Positions 16,762 to 24,894 of a stretch of DNA of 64,000 nucleotides are shown piece by piece (positions within the stretch are counted from its first letter, which is position 1; each line of letters begins with the position of its first letter). A program made the position numbers and the translations under genes. The notes below the pieces were generated by a model that saw only the letters and a program-made list of their open reading frames with translations, was not told the origin of the DNA and did not search any database. Source of the DNA: Sediminispirochaeta bajacaliforniensis DSM 16054. GTDB lineage: Bacteria > Spirochaetota > Spirochaetia > DSM-16054 > Sediminispirochaetaceae. The stretch lies in assembly GCF_000378205.1 (NCBI RefSeq), contig NZ_KB899418.1, positions 1 to 64,000 on the forward strand. The letters run 5' to 3'.

Positions 16762-18243
16762 TCAATAGAGGCCGAAAGGTTTTTCGGTCATACTGATATA
16801 GATGTTCTTCATCTGCGTGTAGTGATCGAGTATCACTTTGTGGGTCTCACGCCCGATACCCGACTTTTTGTACCCTCCGAAGGGGGCATGGGCAGGAAGA
16901 TTATTATAGTTATTTACCCACATACGTCCTGTTTCCACGGCTCGGGCGACCCGGAAAGCACGATTGATATCCTTTGTCCAAACGGCACCGCCGAGACCAT
17001 ATTCGCTGTCGTTTGCCATATCAATGACTTCCTGCTCGCTCTTAAACTTGATTACGGCGGCAACAGGGCCGAAAATCTCTTCCTGAGCAACCCTCATGCT
17101 GTTCTTTACATCCACAAGCATGGTTGGCTTCATGAAAGCACCGTTTTCAAGTCCATTACCCTCTGCCCGAGTTCCGCCGCAGGCAATCTTCGCCCCCTCT
17201 TTTTCTCCGATATGTACATAGGCGAGGATTTTATCGAGCTGATTCTGATCAATCTGGGAGCCCATGACCGTATCTTTTTCCCACGGCATCCCCACCTTGA
17301 TGCTGTTAAAGGCTTTAACGAGCTGGGCGAGGAACTTGTCGTAGATATCCTCATGAACGAAGACACGGGAACCAGCGCAGCAGACTTGTCCCTGGTTGAA
17401 CAGTATCCCCATCTGAACGCCTTCGATGGCCTTATCCCATGGAGCATCGGGGAAGAAGATATTTGCAGATTTACCACCCAATTCCAAGGTTGCGGGGATC
17501 AATTTCTTGGCAGCGGCATCGGCAATCTGATACCCGACCTCCGTTGAACCCGTAAAAGCCAACTTTCTTAAATCCTTATGATCAAGGAGGAACTGGCCGG
17601 CTTGAGACCCTCTGCCGGTAACGACATTGAGAACTCCGGGAGGCAGTACGTCGTTGACCAGCTTTGCAAACTCAAGGATACTGAGAGAGGTTGAGCTTGA
17701 GGGCTTAATCACGACACAACACCCCGCCGCAAGAGCAGGAGCAATCTTCCAGGCAGCCATCGTAAAAGGGAAATTCCAAGGTATGATCTGCCCGACCACT
17801 CCGATGGGCTCACGGAGAATGATGCTCATGGTCTGATCGTCGATCATCACCGCCTGTCCCTCTTCCGCGCGAATGGCACCAGCGAAATAGCGAAAATGAT
17901 CGGAACCGAGGGGAACATCGATTCCGGATGTCTCCCTGATCGGTTTACCGTTGTCCAGCGTTTCAATCATTGCCAACTTATCGAGATTGGCGTCGATCAG
18001 GTCGGCAATCTTAAGCAGAAGCGCCGATCGTTCCTGAGGACTGATCTTTTTCCAGCCGTCGAAGGCCTTCCATGCAGCCTTCACCGCCTTATCGACATCC
18101 TCTTTACTGGCGTCGGGAAAGGTAGCAAGGACCTCTCCGTTGGCAGGGCAGTACGCAGTACAAGTTTTCCCGTTCGAGGCTTCCACCCATTGGCCCCCGA
18201 TCAGCATCTTGTACTTTTCATCCATTGGTCTCGGCATGTTCAT
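16762..18243 (-). CDS. NAD-dependent aldehyde dehydrogenase
   Basis: This 493-residue class 1/2-type aldehyde dehydrogenase has the catalytic asparagine in IIPWNFPFTMAAWK, the nucleotide loop AFTGSTEVGYQI, the general base in TLELGGKSANIFF and the nucleophile in NQGQVCCAGSRVFV. The C-terminal part has PFGGYKKSGIGRE. It oxidises an aldehyde to the acid with NAD(P). The gene lies behind a sigma-54 promoter and next to an AcoR-like activator, the usual setting of acetaldehyde dehydrogenases used in ethanol or acetoin metabolism, so acetaldehyde is the likely but unproven substrate. All catalytic residues are present. Confidence 0.92.
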   Translation of the reverse strand: MNMPRPMDEKYKMLIGGQWVEASNGKTCTAYCPANGEVLATFPDASKEDVDKAVKAAWKAFDGWKKISPQERSALLLKIADLIDANLDKLAMIETLDNGKPIRETSGIDVPLGSDHFRYFAGAIRAEEGQAVMIDDQTMSIILREPIGVVGQIIPWNFPFTMAAWKIAPALAAGCCVVIKPSSSTSLSILEFAKLVNDVLPPGVLNVVTGRGSQAGQFLLDHKDLRKLAFTGSTEVGYQIADAAAKKLIPATLELGGKSANIFFPDAPWDKAIEGVQMGILFNQGQVCCAGSRVFVHEDIYDKFLAQLVKAFNSIKVGMPWEKDTVMGSQIDQNQLDKILAYVHIGEKEGAKIACGGTRAEGNGLENGAFMKPTMLVDVKNSMRVAQEEIFGPVAAVIKFKSEQEVIDMANDSEYGLGGAVWTKDINRAFRVARAVETGRMWVNNYNNLPAHAPFGGYKKSGIGRETHKVILDHYTQMKNIYISMTEKPFGLY

Positions 18244-18300
18244 GTGCGTTCTCTCCTTATTACGTTTTCTTATGGGTAAGCACGTACCCGCTTAGTTATT

Positions 18301-18317
18301 ATGCAAAAAACGTACCA
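18301..18317 (-). promoter_or_regulatory. Sigma-54 promoter of the aldehyde dehydrogenase operon
   Basis: On the minus strand TGGTACG-TTTT-TTGCAT has the invariant GG and GC with exactly ten bases between them (complement of cc 18315-18316 and gc 18303-18304). This matches the sigma-54 consensus TGGCAC-N5-TTGCA with one difference. Transcription would start near 18291, about 48 bases before the dehydrogenase ATG. Confidence 0.8.
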
Positions 18318-18443
18318 AAAGGCATGGACATGGTGTTATTGGCAAAATCATGGTAAAATAAGCAGGAAAAACGAAGATATCATCTGTGATGTGTGATATT
18401 TCGGAATATTCGAAGTTCCTTCATCGCAGGTGATGCCACGATG

Positions 18444-18495
18444 GTGTCACTTTTTTTTGCAAAAATGATACAGTTACGTTACACCTTTGTGACAC
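18444..18495. promoter_or_regulatory. Candidate upstream activator sites for the sigma-54 regulator
   Basis: GTGTCAC (18444-18450), GTTACAC (18478-18484) and GTGACAC (18489-18495) are copies of one motif; the first is inverted relative to the last. The last two start 11 bases apart, about one helical turn. They lie 130-190 bases upstream of the sigma-54 promoter, the normal position of enhancer sites, and just before the regulator start at 18534. This also favours the short form of the regulator gene. Confidence 0.5.
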
Positions 18496-18533
18496 TTTTT
18501 TGGACCATTGTTTTAGCAAAGGGTGATGTAATA

Positions 18534-20525
18534 ATGGAATCAAGTGCGACTGAGACAAAGGTGATGTGGGAACGATTCATCACAAAAGGTCGAATCGAAG
18601 AGGGAGCTCTTCGTAAAGAGATTACCGAGGCCTGGATGCGATGTATTAATGCATCCGTTGATCCCTTTGCGGACCGAAGCAGCACGGTACTCCCCCAGCC
18701 CTTCCTCAACGAAATTCTACAACATCATAAAACCCTCATCGATATCGCCCGTCCCTTTATGGAAAACCTCTATCGATTCGTCGCGGGATCGGGGTTCGTG
18801 GTTATTTTATGTGATGAAAAGGGGTATCTGATGGAGGCCGTAGGCGATAACGACGTGCTGTACGGTGATCACGGCTTGAATCTCCAACAGGGCGCATGGT
18901 GGGCGGAGGAAGAGGTCGGAAACAACGGAGTGGGAACGGCGCTCCGTCTAAAACGCCCATTCCAGGTCTCCGGTGCGGAGCATTTCTGCCGTAAGCACCA
19001 TCCATGGACCTGTTCAGGGGCTCCTATCTTTGACGACAACGGAAGGGTCATTGCGGTCTTGGAGATGTCAGGGCCTGTTGAGAAGACCCACCTGCACACT
19101 CTCGGCATGGTTGCGGCCGGTGTGGAAGCAATTCAGCAGCAGATGAGGGTTAAGAAACAAAATCGGGAGCTGACGGTCCTGAATAACAGCCTCAATAACA
19201 TCTTTCTCACCGTTTCCGATGGTGTCATTGTCATTGATTCCAGAGGCGCCGTCGATCAGGTAAATCCAGCGGCGGAAAACATTTTGCATCAAAGTGCGGA
19301 GAAATTGGCGGGACATCCCTTTCAGGAGTATATCGATAATTGGCATCCCATTCATGAGATGCTTGAAATGGGTACTGCTTTCCACGAAATCGAACTTTCG
19401 ATCAACGACGGCGATGGTGCCATCACCTGCCTCACCTCGGCAAAACCAATCAAAGACGGCGGGGGAACAGTCACAGGCGGGGTCATTTTCATCAATCCCA
19501 TCACACGGATCAAAAAACTCATCAACCGTTTCAGCGGGGCCCACGCTTCTTTTACCTTCGATGATATCATAGGATGCGGCCAGTCGCTGAGCAAAGCAAT
19601 CCATCTGGCAAAACTGGTGGCGGACAACGAAAGCATCGTACTGCTCAGCGGCGAAAGCGGGACCGGTAAAGAGATGTTTGCCCAGGCGATACACAATAAA
19701 AGCAATCGGAGGAAGGGCCCTTTTGTGGCGGTAAACTGTGGTGCGATCCCTCGGGAACTGATCGAAAGCGAACTTTTCGGTTATGTGGAGGGGGCGTTCA
19801 CCGGTGCACGAAAACGGGGAAAGCCCGGAAAATTCGAGCTGGCCTCGGGAGGGACCCTCTTTCTCGACGAAATCGGAGAGATGCCCCTTGAACAACAGGT
19901 TGCATTGCTAAGAGTTCTCCAGGACAAGAGTCTTACCCGTATCGGCGGCGATAAAACGGTAATGATCGATACCAGGATCATCTGTGCCACCAACAAGAAT
20001 CTCCAACTGGAAGTGGCACGCGGGACCTTTCGTCAGGACCTCTACTACCGCCTCAATGTGATCTCGATTCATCTTCCCCCATTGCGTGAACATCGTGAGG
20101 ATATCCCGACAATGTTCGAGGTGTTTCTTGAAAATGCCTGTAAAAGGATCGGTGTGAAGGTCCCCCGGATAAACGATGAGGTGATGCAGCGCCTGCAATG
20201 TTACGATTGGCCCGGTAATGTGCGAGAATTTCGAAATGTTGTCGAGCGGGTGGTCAATATGACGGCCGGTAGCGATATTTGCCCGGAGAACCTTCCCGAT
20301 GAAATTCTCTCTCCGCGAAAAGGGCTCTGGCCTTCGCCGATGCTCAGTGAGGCCCACAATTTCGATGAAGAGCGAAAGAAGATAAAAGCACTGGCGGAAA
20401 AGAAGGAGCAGGAAGAAATTCTTGCGATGTTGTATAAGCATAACGGCAATGTCAGCCAGGCTGCACGTGAAATGGGCATTTCAAGGAATTCACTCTATCG
20501 GAAAATGCATAAACAAGGCGACTGA
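18534..20525 (+). CDS. AcoR-like sigma-54-dependent transcriptional activator (GAF-PAS-AAA+-Fis)
   Basis: From ATG 18534 the protein has about 663 residues: an N-terminal GAF-type sensor (about 70-205), a PAS domain (about 215-330), the AAA+ activator domain (about 345-575) and a Fis-type helix-turn-helix (about 620-660). The AAA+ part has Walker A GESGTGKE, the sigma-54-contacting loop GAFTGARKRG and Walker B GGTLFLDEIGEM. The DNA-binding end reads NVSQAAREMGISRNSLYRK. An earlier in-frame start at 18393 exists, but it would add a non-family stretch covering the presumed activator sites. It very probably drives the divergent aldehyde dehydrogenase promoter. Confidence 0.9.
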   Translation: MESSATETKVMWERFITKGRIEEGALRKEITEAWMRCINASVDPFADRSSTVLPQPFLNEILQHHKTLIDIARPFMENLYRFVAGSGFVVILCDEKGYLMEAVGDNDVLYGDHGLNLQQGAWWAEEEVGNNGVGTALRLKRPFQVSGAEHFCRKHHPWTCSGAPIFDDNGRVIAVLEMSGPVEKTHLHTLGMVAAGVEAIQQQMRVKKQNRELTVLNNSLNNIFLTVSDGVIVIDSRGAVDQVNPAAENILHQSAEKLAGHPFQEYIDNWHPIHEMLEMGTAFHEIELSINDGDGAITCLTSAKPIKDGGGTVTGGVIFINPITRIKKLINRFSGAHASFTFDDIIGCGQSLSKAIHLAKLVADNESIVLLSGESGTGKEMFAQAIHNKSNRRKGPFVAVNCGAIPRELIESELFGYVEGAFTGARKRGKPGKFELASGGTLFLDEIGEMPLEQQVALLRVLQDKSLTRIGGDKTVMIDTRIICATNKNLQLEVARGTFRQDLYYRLNVISIHLPPLREHREDIPTMFEVFLENACKRIGVKVPRINDEVMQRLQCYDWPGNVREFRNVVERVVNMTAGSDICPENLPDEILSPRKGLWPSPMLSEAHNFDEERKKIKALAEKKEQEEILAMLYKHNGNVSQAAREMGISRNSLYRKMHKQGD

Positions 20526-20594
20526 CCTCTTTTTTTAACCATATCCTAACATGAAGCTTATCGTATACTTACCGGAGCGTCATACTCCTTTCCT

Positions 20595-21632
20595 ATGGAG
20601 CGGATATCCTTCTTTTGTGATACAGCGGAACTTTCTCTGATGCAGGTAACAGATCTTCACCTTGCCCTTCGGTATCCGTTAAAACGGTTTTTCTTACACA
20701 AACTTGCCAGGCTTGTCAAAACCGAGGCCCCCCAGCTATTGATCAATAGTGGCGATTTCTTCTGTCGACGAAAAATCACCTCACCAGTGCCGATTATTCG
20801 ACTTTTCGATCACTATATCGGCACATTTGTCCCGTGGACCTTTGCATGGGGAAATCACGATTTGGAGATAGGCAGAAAGGGAAGAGAAGCGGGACTCTTC
20901 GAAAAGGTGGAAAAAGCATTACTTCGTTCAAAGCACTGCTTATATGCAAAAAGCAGCATTCCTCGTCCATCATCTACCGGCGGCGACGCATTTACCGGTG
21001 GAAATTTCGTTATCGAGATCTTTCAAAGGGGCGAAGAAAAACCCTCCTGGCAAATTTTCATCCTCAATTCGGGAAGGAAACAGCATATCACAAAGGAAGT
21101 ATCCGCCGCCATGGAAGAAGAGATTTGTCGCTACGAAAGAAGTGTGCCCGGGATTTGCTTCTTCCATCGCCCTATAAAAGAGACGGATAAGGCAATGAAA
21201 TGGGGGCTTTTCAAAGGTGCAGGAGGAGAACGTGCCGACTGTGGAGATGAGAACGGCCGATTGCATGCCGAGCTCAAGGAGTTGGGAACCATTAAAGCCT
21301 GCTTCTACGGCCATGACCACGTCAATAATTTCTTTTTTCGGAAAGATGGTATTGCATATGTCTACGGAAGGAAGACACTTCCCTTTGCCTATGGTTCCTC
21401 GAGCCTGTCAAATCTGGATAGGTCTAGACAAAAAGATCCAAGAACAATAGCCTGGGGCTTTCTCATGATCAAACTTCCCCTCAGTCAAAAAGCCTTTCAG
21501 GAAGCTCCTGCCATTGAGATTGCATCTATTCTTGAAAATCGGGAAACAGCGTATAGGTGGCAGATTCCTCTGGAGGAAGCCCAGAGCGAGGCAGAAACAT
21601 TCGAGGGAATGAATATTACAATGATGTGCTGA
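20595..21632 (+). CDS. Calcineurin-like metallophosphoesterase
   Basis: This 345-residue protein has all metal-binding blocks of the family: QVTDLHLA (D-x-H), LINSGDFF (GD), FAWGNHDLE (GNHD) with SGRK later, ICFFHRPI (H) and FYGHDHVNNF (GHDH). Such enzymes split phosphodi- or monoesters with two metal ions; bacterial PhoD/YkuE/Icc relatives act on nucleotides, lipids or cell-wall intermediates. There is no signal peptide, so it should be cytosolic. It stands 70 bases after the sigma-54 regulator without a clear ribosome site. The 3' end overlaps a TetR remnant on the other strand. Confidence 0.82.
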   Translation: MERISFFCDTAELSLMQVTDLHLALRYPLKRFFLHKLARLVKTEAPQLLINSGDFFCRRKITSPVPIIRLFDHYIGTFVPWTFAWGNHDLEIGRKGREAGLFEKVEKALLRSKHCLYAKSSIPRPSSTGGDAFTGGNFVIEIFQRGEEKPSWQIFILNSGRKQHITKEVSAAMEEEICRYERSVPGICFFHRPIKETDKAMKWGLFKGAGGERADCGDENGRLHAELKELGTIKACFYGHDHVNNFFFRKDGIAYVYGRKTLPFAYGSSSLSNLDRSRQKDPRTIAWGFLMIKLPLSQKAFQEAPAIEIASILENRETAYRWQIPLEEAQSEAETFEGMNITMMC

Positions 21633-21789
21633 GAATTTTCTTTAAAGTATCATCATCGTTTTCGAAATGCCGATACACGGCCATAGGTGTAACCCCGATA
21701 AGACGTGCAAGCTTTCTTAACGAAAACTCTTCATGTCCTTTTTCCACTATGAGGCGACGCTCCTCATGCAATAAAGCATATACGCTACG
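21616..21789 (-). pseudogene. TetR-type regulator remnant (DNA-binding domain only)
   Basis: On the minus strand a frame from just after a TGA (about 21795) to TAA (21616-21618) reads ...LHEERRLIVEKGHEEFSLRK and LARLIGVTPMAVYRHFEND, an excellent TetR N-terminal helix-turn-helix. It ends after about 55 residues, and the ligand-binding domain is missing. No ATG precedes it (a TTG is possible). It is tucked between a LysR gene and the metallophosphoesterase 3' end, overlapping the latter by about 17 bases. It looks like a decayed gene; a mini-regulator made of the DNA-binding domain alone is the less likely alternative. Confidence 0.65.
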
Positions 21790-21799
21790 ATTTCAGAAG

Positions 21800-22711
21800 T
21801 CAACGAGAAGCCGCCTTTGCAATCTCTGCATGCATATCACGACAAAATCCGATAAACTCTCCGACAAAAGGCATGGGAGAGAATTCGGTATAGACAAACG
21901 TAATTTGACGTTCCAGGATACCGGATGAAAACGGAATTGCAGAGAGGCTTCCCAAAAGAAGTTCGCGCTCTACCGCATGCCGCGACATAACCGAACAGCC
22001 GAGACCAGATTCACAAAGAACCTTTATCGCACTCAGGCTCCCCACCTCCATGACAACGGAGCTCTCATCGATGTGAAGTCCCAACCTCCCGAGGAATTGT
22101 TCAAAATGCTCCCGGGTGCCCGAACCACGTTCTCGAAGGACCAGGGGGTAGGTGTTGATCTTCTCTTCGTGTACCACCCTATCCCTGGCCCAGAGACTAT
22201 CAGCAGCGGTAATAAAAAGCAATTCGTCAAAAAGAAAAGGTTCATGCAGAAAACGTGAAGAATCAAAAGGGCCCTCAATGACGGCGAGATCGATTTTTCC
22301 TTTCTGTAGCAGTTCGAGACATCGAAACGTATTTTCAATCGTCACGTTGAGCTCCCGCCTTTCATGACCCTGCTTATACCGGGCGAGATATCGGGGTAAA
22401 AGGAATTCTCCCACCGTCAAGGTTGCCCCGAGAGAGAAGAATCTCCGGCCTCCCTCGAAATTCAAGAGCTCTTTTCTAATCTGGCGCGAGTGGACGGCAA
22501 GAATTTCGCCTTCATGCTGTAGGAATTCTCCGGCTTGGGTGAGTTGAACGCCCCGTCCACTCTTCTCAAATAACTGCGCCCCAAACAGCTCTTCTAAATG
22601 ATGAATATGCTGGGTTACGGCAGGCTGTGTAAGCCCTAAAAGCTCCCCTGCCTTGGTAAAATTTCCTTCACGGGCAGCCGTCAAAAAGGTGACAAGACGA
22701 AAATCAAGCAT
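21800..22711 (-). CDS. LysR family transcriptional regulator
   Basis: This 303-residue protein has a standard LysR plan. The winged helix-turn-helix (1-60) reads RLVTFLTAAREGNFTKAGELLG and LTQPAVTQHIHHLEELFGAQLF. A linker helix follows, then a substrate-binding-like effector domain (90-295) with ERELNVTIENTFR-like strand and SLSAIKVLCESGLGCSVMSRHAVERE. It begins 9 bases after the stop of the synthase-Cache gene on the same strand, so the two are co-transcribed and it probably controls that gene. The helix-turn-helix segment is close to the CysB/Cbl-type group, but no closer assignment is made. Confidence 0.9.
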   Translation of the reverse strand: MLDFRLVTFLTAAREGNFTKAGELLGLTQPAVTQHIHHLEELFGAQLFEKSGRGVQLTQAGEFLQHEGEILAVHSRQIRKELLNFEGGRRFFSLGATLTVGEFLLPRYLARYKQGHERRELNVTIENTFRCLELLQKGKIDLAVIEGPFDSSRFLHEPFLFDELLFITAADSLWARDRVVHEEKINTYPLVLRERGSGTREHFEQFLGRLGLHIDESSVVMEVGSLSAIKVLCESGLGCSVMSRHAVERELLLGSLSAIPFSSGILERQITFVYTEFSPMPFVGEFIGFCRDMHAEIAKAASR

Positions 22712-22719
22712 AAAGATCT

Positions 22720-24546
22720 CTAACGGGCATCATCCTGAACGATTCCCTCCGGCAATTTGTTTATCAGTTTCATTAACTCTTCAAACATGAAGTCGATGTC
22801 GATGACGGCCCTGATATTTCCCTTCTCATCCCGAATGGGAAACGCAGCAGTCAAGATCAGCCTATTGGTATAAAGGGAAAAGAAAAGATGGGATATATAC
22901 GGCTTACCCGTTTCAAGGACCTGGCGGAACCACTCCTTTTCCTGAAAATTCTTGGTAAGCAAGTTTCTGAACAGAGATTTCTCGCCATGCTTCGAATAAA
23001 TTTGACTTATGCGAAAACCATCGGTGTTCGTCACGGCCAGAAGCTGGATCGATCCTTCCCTTTTGACGATCTTGCCAAGGTAACCGTCCATTACAGCGGG
23101 ATCGAGAGTCTCCAGCTCCGGGGCATGGGTCACATCTTCAGCAATTACCATGGCAATCCGTTTTGCCTCTTCCTTTGCCTTGTCCAGTTCCGATTCAAAG
23201 AGCCCGGGAAGATAGCGCCTGGCCTGTGCCATAAGCTCATCGTATGATATTGCAGTGGTCCGTCCATGTGTATATTGAGTAGAAACCCAGAGAGCTATAT
23301 GGCGGATGCCGGGCGAACGTTTTGTCACCTTTTCGCATTTTCCCGATTTGATCAGTGAAACATTTTCGTTGAGCCAGCGGGCGATACCGGCAAGCCCGGA
23401 TTTATCGGTTACCATGGTGCGAATGGGGCGGCCAAGCAATGTTTCGGTATCGAAAATATTGTAGATCTCGGGATTTTTGAGGATCCCGTCGGCATGGATC
23501 CCCGCCCTGGTGGTGTTGAAGTTTTCTCCGGTAAAGGGATAGTTTTCCGGTATGTCGGCACGTATCTCACTGCGAAAGTAGTCGGCAATCTCACTTATGA
23601 CCGTGGTATCTATCGAATCATCACCGGTAAGCGACATGTATTCGATGACTGCCGCCTCAAGAGGAGGGTTTCCAGTACGTTCACCATAGCCCAGGATACT
23701 GGTATTGTTGGATGCGCAACCGTAGAGCCAGGCGCTTGCGGCATTGATATGGACCTTATGAAAATCATTATGGCCGTGCCATTCGAGTAATTCCGAGGGA
23801 TAGCCCAATTCGGAGTGAAAGGCATGCACCAGCCTGGGGACCGAGCGGGGAAGCACGGCTCCGGGATAGGTGACCCCGTATCCCATGGTATCGCAAAGCC
23901 GGATTTTAACCGGCACCTTTGCCTCCTGGGAAAGATCCAGGAGTTTTTCCGCAAGGGGCAGGCAGAATCCATAGACATCCGCCCGTGTAACATCCTCGAA
24001 ATGACAGCGGGGAATGATGCCCTCGGCAAGGCACTCTTTTACAATGCCGAGATAGGCATCCGCCATCTTTGCCCGGTCCGATTTCAGTTTTAGGAAGATA
24101 TGGTAGTCGGAAACCGAGGTCAGAATACCAGTCTCCTTCAGCCCCAGGGATGTAACCAATTGAAAATCCTTTTTATCGGCTCGTATCCAGGAGGTAATCT
24201 CGGGGAATCGATATCCCTGAGCCTGACACAGGCCCAGGGCCTCACGGTCACGCTCGCTGTAGATAAAAAATTCGGTCTGTCGAATGAGGCCCTTTTCTCC
24301 GGAAAGCTTGTGGAGAAGGCTATAGATATGGGCGATCTGTTTGGGCGTATAGGGAGGCCGGGACTGCTGCCCATCACGAAAGGTGGTATCGGTTATCCAT
24401 ATCTCCTTGGGAAGATTAATAGGAACATCAACGCCGTCAAATCTGATTCTTGGAACAGCCGTATAGGGGAACTGATCGCGATACAGTTCGGGAAGATCCC
24501 TCCGAACCAATGGAAAACTTCTTTTTTCAGAACCAATAAGCTCCAT
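22720..24546 (-). CDS. Re-citrate-synthase/isopropylmalate-synthase-like enzyme fused to a C-terminal Cache-type sensor domain
   Basis: Residues 45-400 form a DRE-TIM (HMGL-like) aldolase barrel. Signatures are WITDTTFRDGQQSRPPYTP (catalytic Arg and metal Asp), ILTSVSDYHIF, RCHFEDVTRADVYGF, LEWHGHNDFHK with metal histidines near H257, and GYGERTGNPPLEAA. The wording of these blocks is close to what I recall of anaerobe Re-citrate synthases, with homocitrate and isopropylmalate synthases as alternatives. Residues about 480-600 are a separate domain with EWFRQVLETGKPYISHLFFS and LILTAAFPIRDEKGNIRAVI, the pattern of Cache/PDC ligand sensors, here without any membrane helix. Such a tail could regulate the enzyme allosterically, replacing the LeuA dimer domain. 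A LysR gene follows directly. Confidence 0.8.
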   Translation of the reverse strand: MELIGSEKRSFPLVRRDLPELYRDQFPYTAVPRIRFDGVDVPINLPKEIWITDTTFRDGQQSRPPYTPKQIAHIYSLLHKLSGEKGLIRQTEFFIYSERDREALGLCQAQGYRFPEITSWIRADKKDFQLVTSLGLKETGILTSVSDYHIFLKLKSDRAKMADAYLGIVKECLAEGIIPRCHFEDVTRADVYGFCLPLAEKLLDLSQEAKVPVKIRLCDTMGYGVTYPGAVLPRSVPRLVHAFHSELGYPSELLEWHGHNDFHKVHINAASAWLYGCASNNTSILGYGERTGNPPLEAAVIEYMSLTGDDSIDTTVISEIADYFRSEIRADIPENYPFTGENFNTTRAGIHADGILKNPEIYNIFDTETLLGRPIRTMVTDKSGLAGIARWLNENVSLIKSGKCEKVTKRSPGIRHIALWVSTQYTHGRTTAISYDELMAQARRYLPGLFESELDKAKEEAKRIAMVIAEDVTHAPELETLDPAVMDGYLGKIVKREGSIQLLAVTNTDGFRISQIYSKHGEKSLFRNLLTKNFQEKEWFRQVLETGKPYISHLFFSLYTNRLILTAAFPIRDEKGNIRAVIDIDFMFEELMKLINKLPEGIVQDDAR

Positions 24547-24568
24547 AACGGCCTCCTTTAATACAAGT

Positions 24569-24597
24569 TATTTACAATATAATGCGATTTTTGTCAA
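24569..24597 (-). promoter_or_regulatory. Promoter of the synthase-Cache/LysR genes
   Basis: On the minus strand TTGACA (24597-24592) is followed after 17 bases by TAAATA (24574-24569), about 25 bases before the start codon and just ahead of an AAAGGAGG ribosome site. The -35 box is perfect and the -10 box weak. The surroundings are strongly AT-rich. Confidence 0.5.
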
Positions 24598-24669
24598 TTT
24601 AATGTATGCATTATTTGAAAAACTCATATAAAACAAGACATATTACTTCAGTAAAGGTTGCCTTTTGCT

Positions 24670-24819
24670 TAGTGTTCCGAATCCTGGTGGTCTGCCTGCA
24701 CTTTTTTCAATAACATACTCGATTTAGGGGCAGGTACTCGCTTTTTTCTATGGTTTCTCCTCCAGGTAGCTGCAGGAAAAGGAATTACGTTCCTTCAACC
24801 ACCAGGATTCGGAACAGTA
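24670..24819. repeat. Short element bounded by 22-bp inverted repeats (MITE-like)
   Basis: The left arm TGTTCCGAATCCTGGTGGT (24673-24691) and its exact reverse complement (24798-24816) enclose 106 bases. Including the outer TAG/GTA bases, the arms match at 21 of 22 positions. The inside has no coding frame of note. The size, perfect arms and TA-type flanks suggest a miniature inverted-repeat element, or a long stem in RNA. A partial copy of the arm tip (TTAGTGTTCCGAAT then TGGTG) lies at 34719-34738. The rest of 24547-24894 holds only a promoter and a terminator. Confidence 0.6.
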
Positions 24820-24848
24820 GGTTCCTTTATTGGCTCTCCGCAAAAAAA

Positions 24849-24872
24849 GGGGCTGCCCGGACTGGCAGCCCC
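24849..24872 (-). terminator. Intrinsic terminator of the RbsB/RbsC/RbsA operon
   Basis: GGGGCTGCC (24849-24857) and GGCAGCCCC (24864-24872) form a 9-bp GC-rich stem with a 6-base loop. On the minus strand it is followed by seven T (complement of 24842-24848). It lies 22 bases after the stop of the binding-protein gene, a classic rho-independent terminator. Confidence 0.9.
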
Positions 24873-24894
24873 TTCAGACTTCTCGGAAATCCCT

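Noticed and set aside
18393-18533. Longer N-terminus of the sigma-54 activator (start at 18393)
   Set aside because: The added 47 residues do not resemble the family and would code through the activator-site repeats; ATG 18534 has an AGGGTG site.
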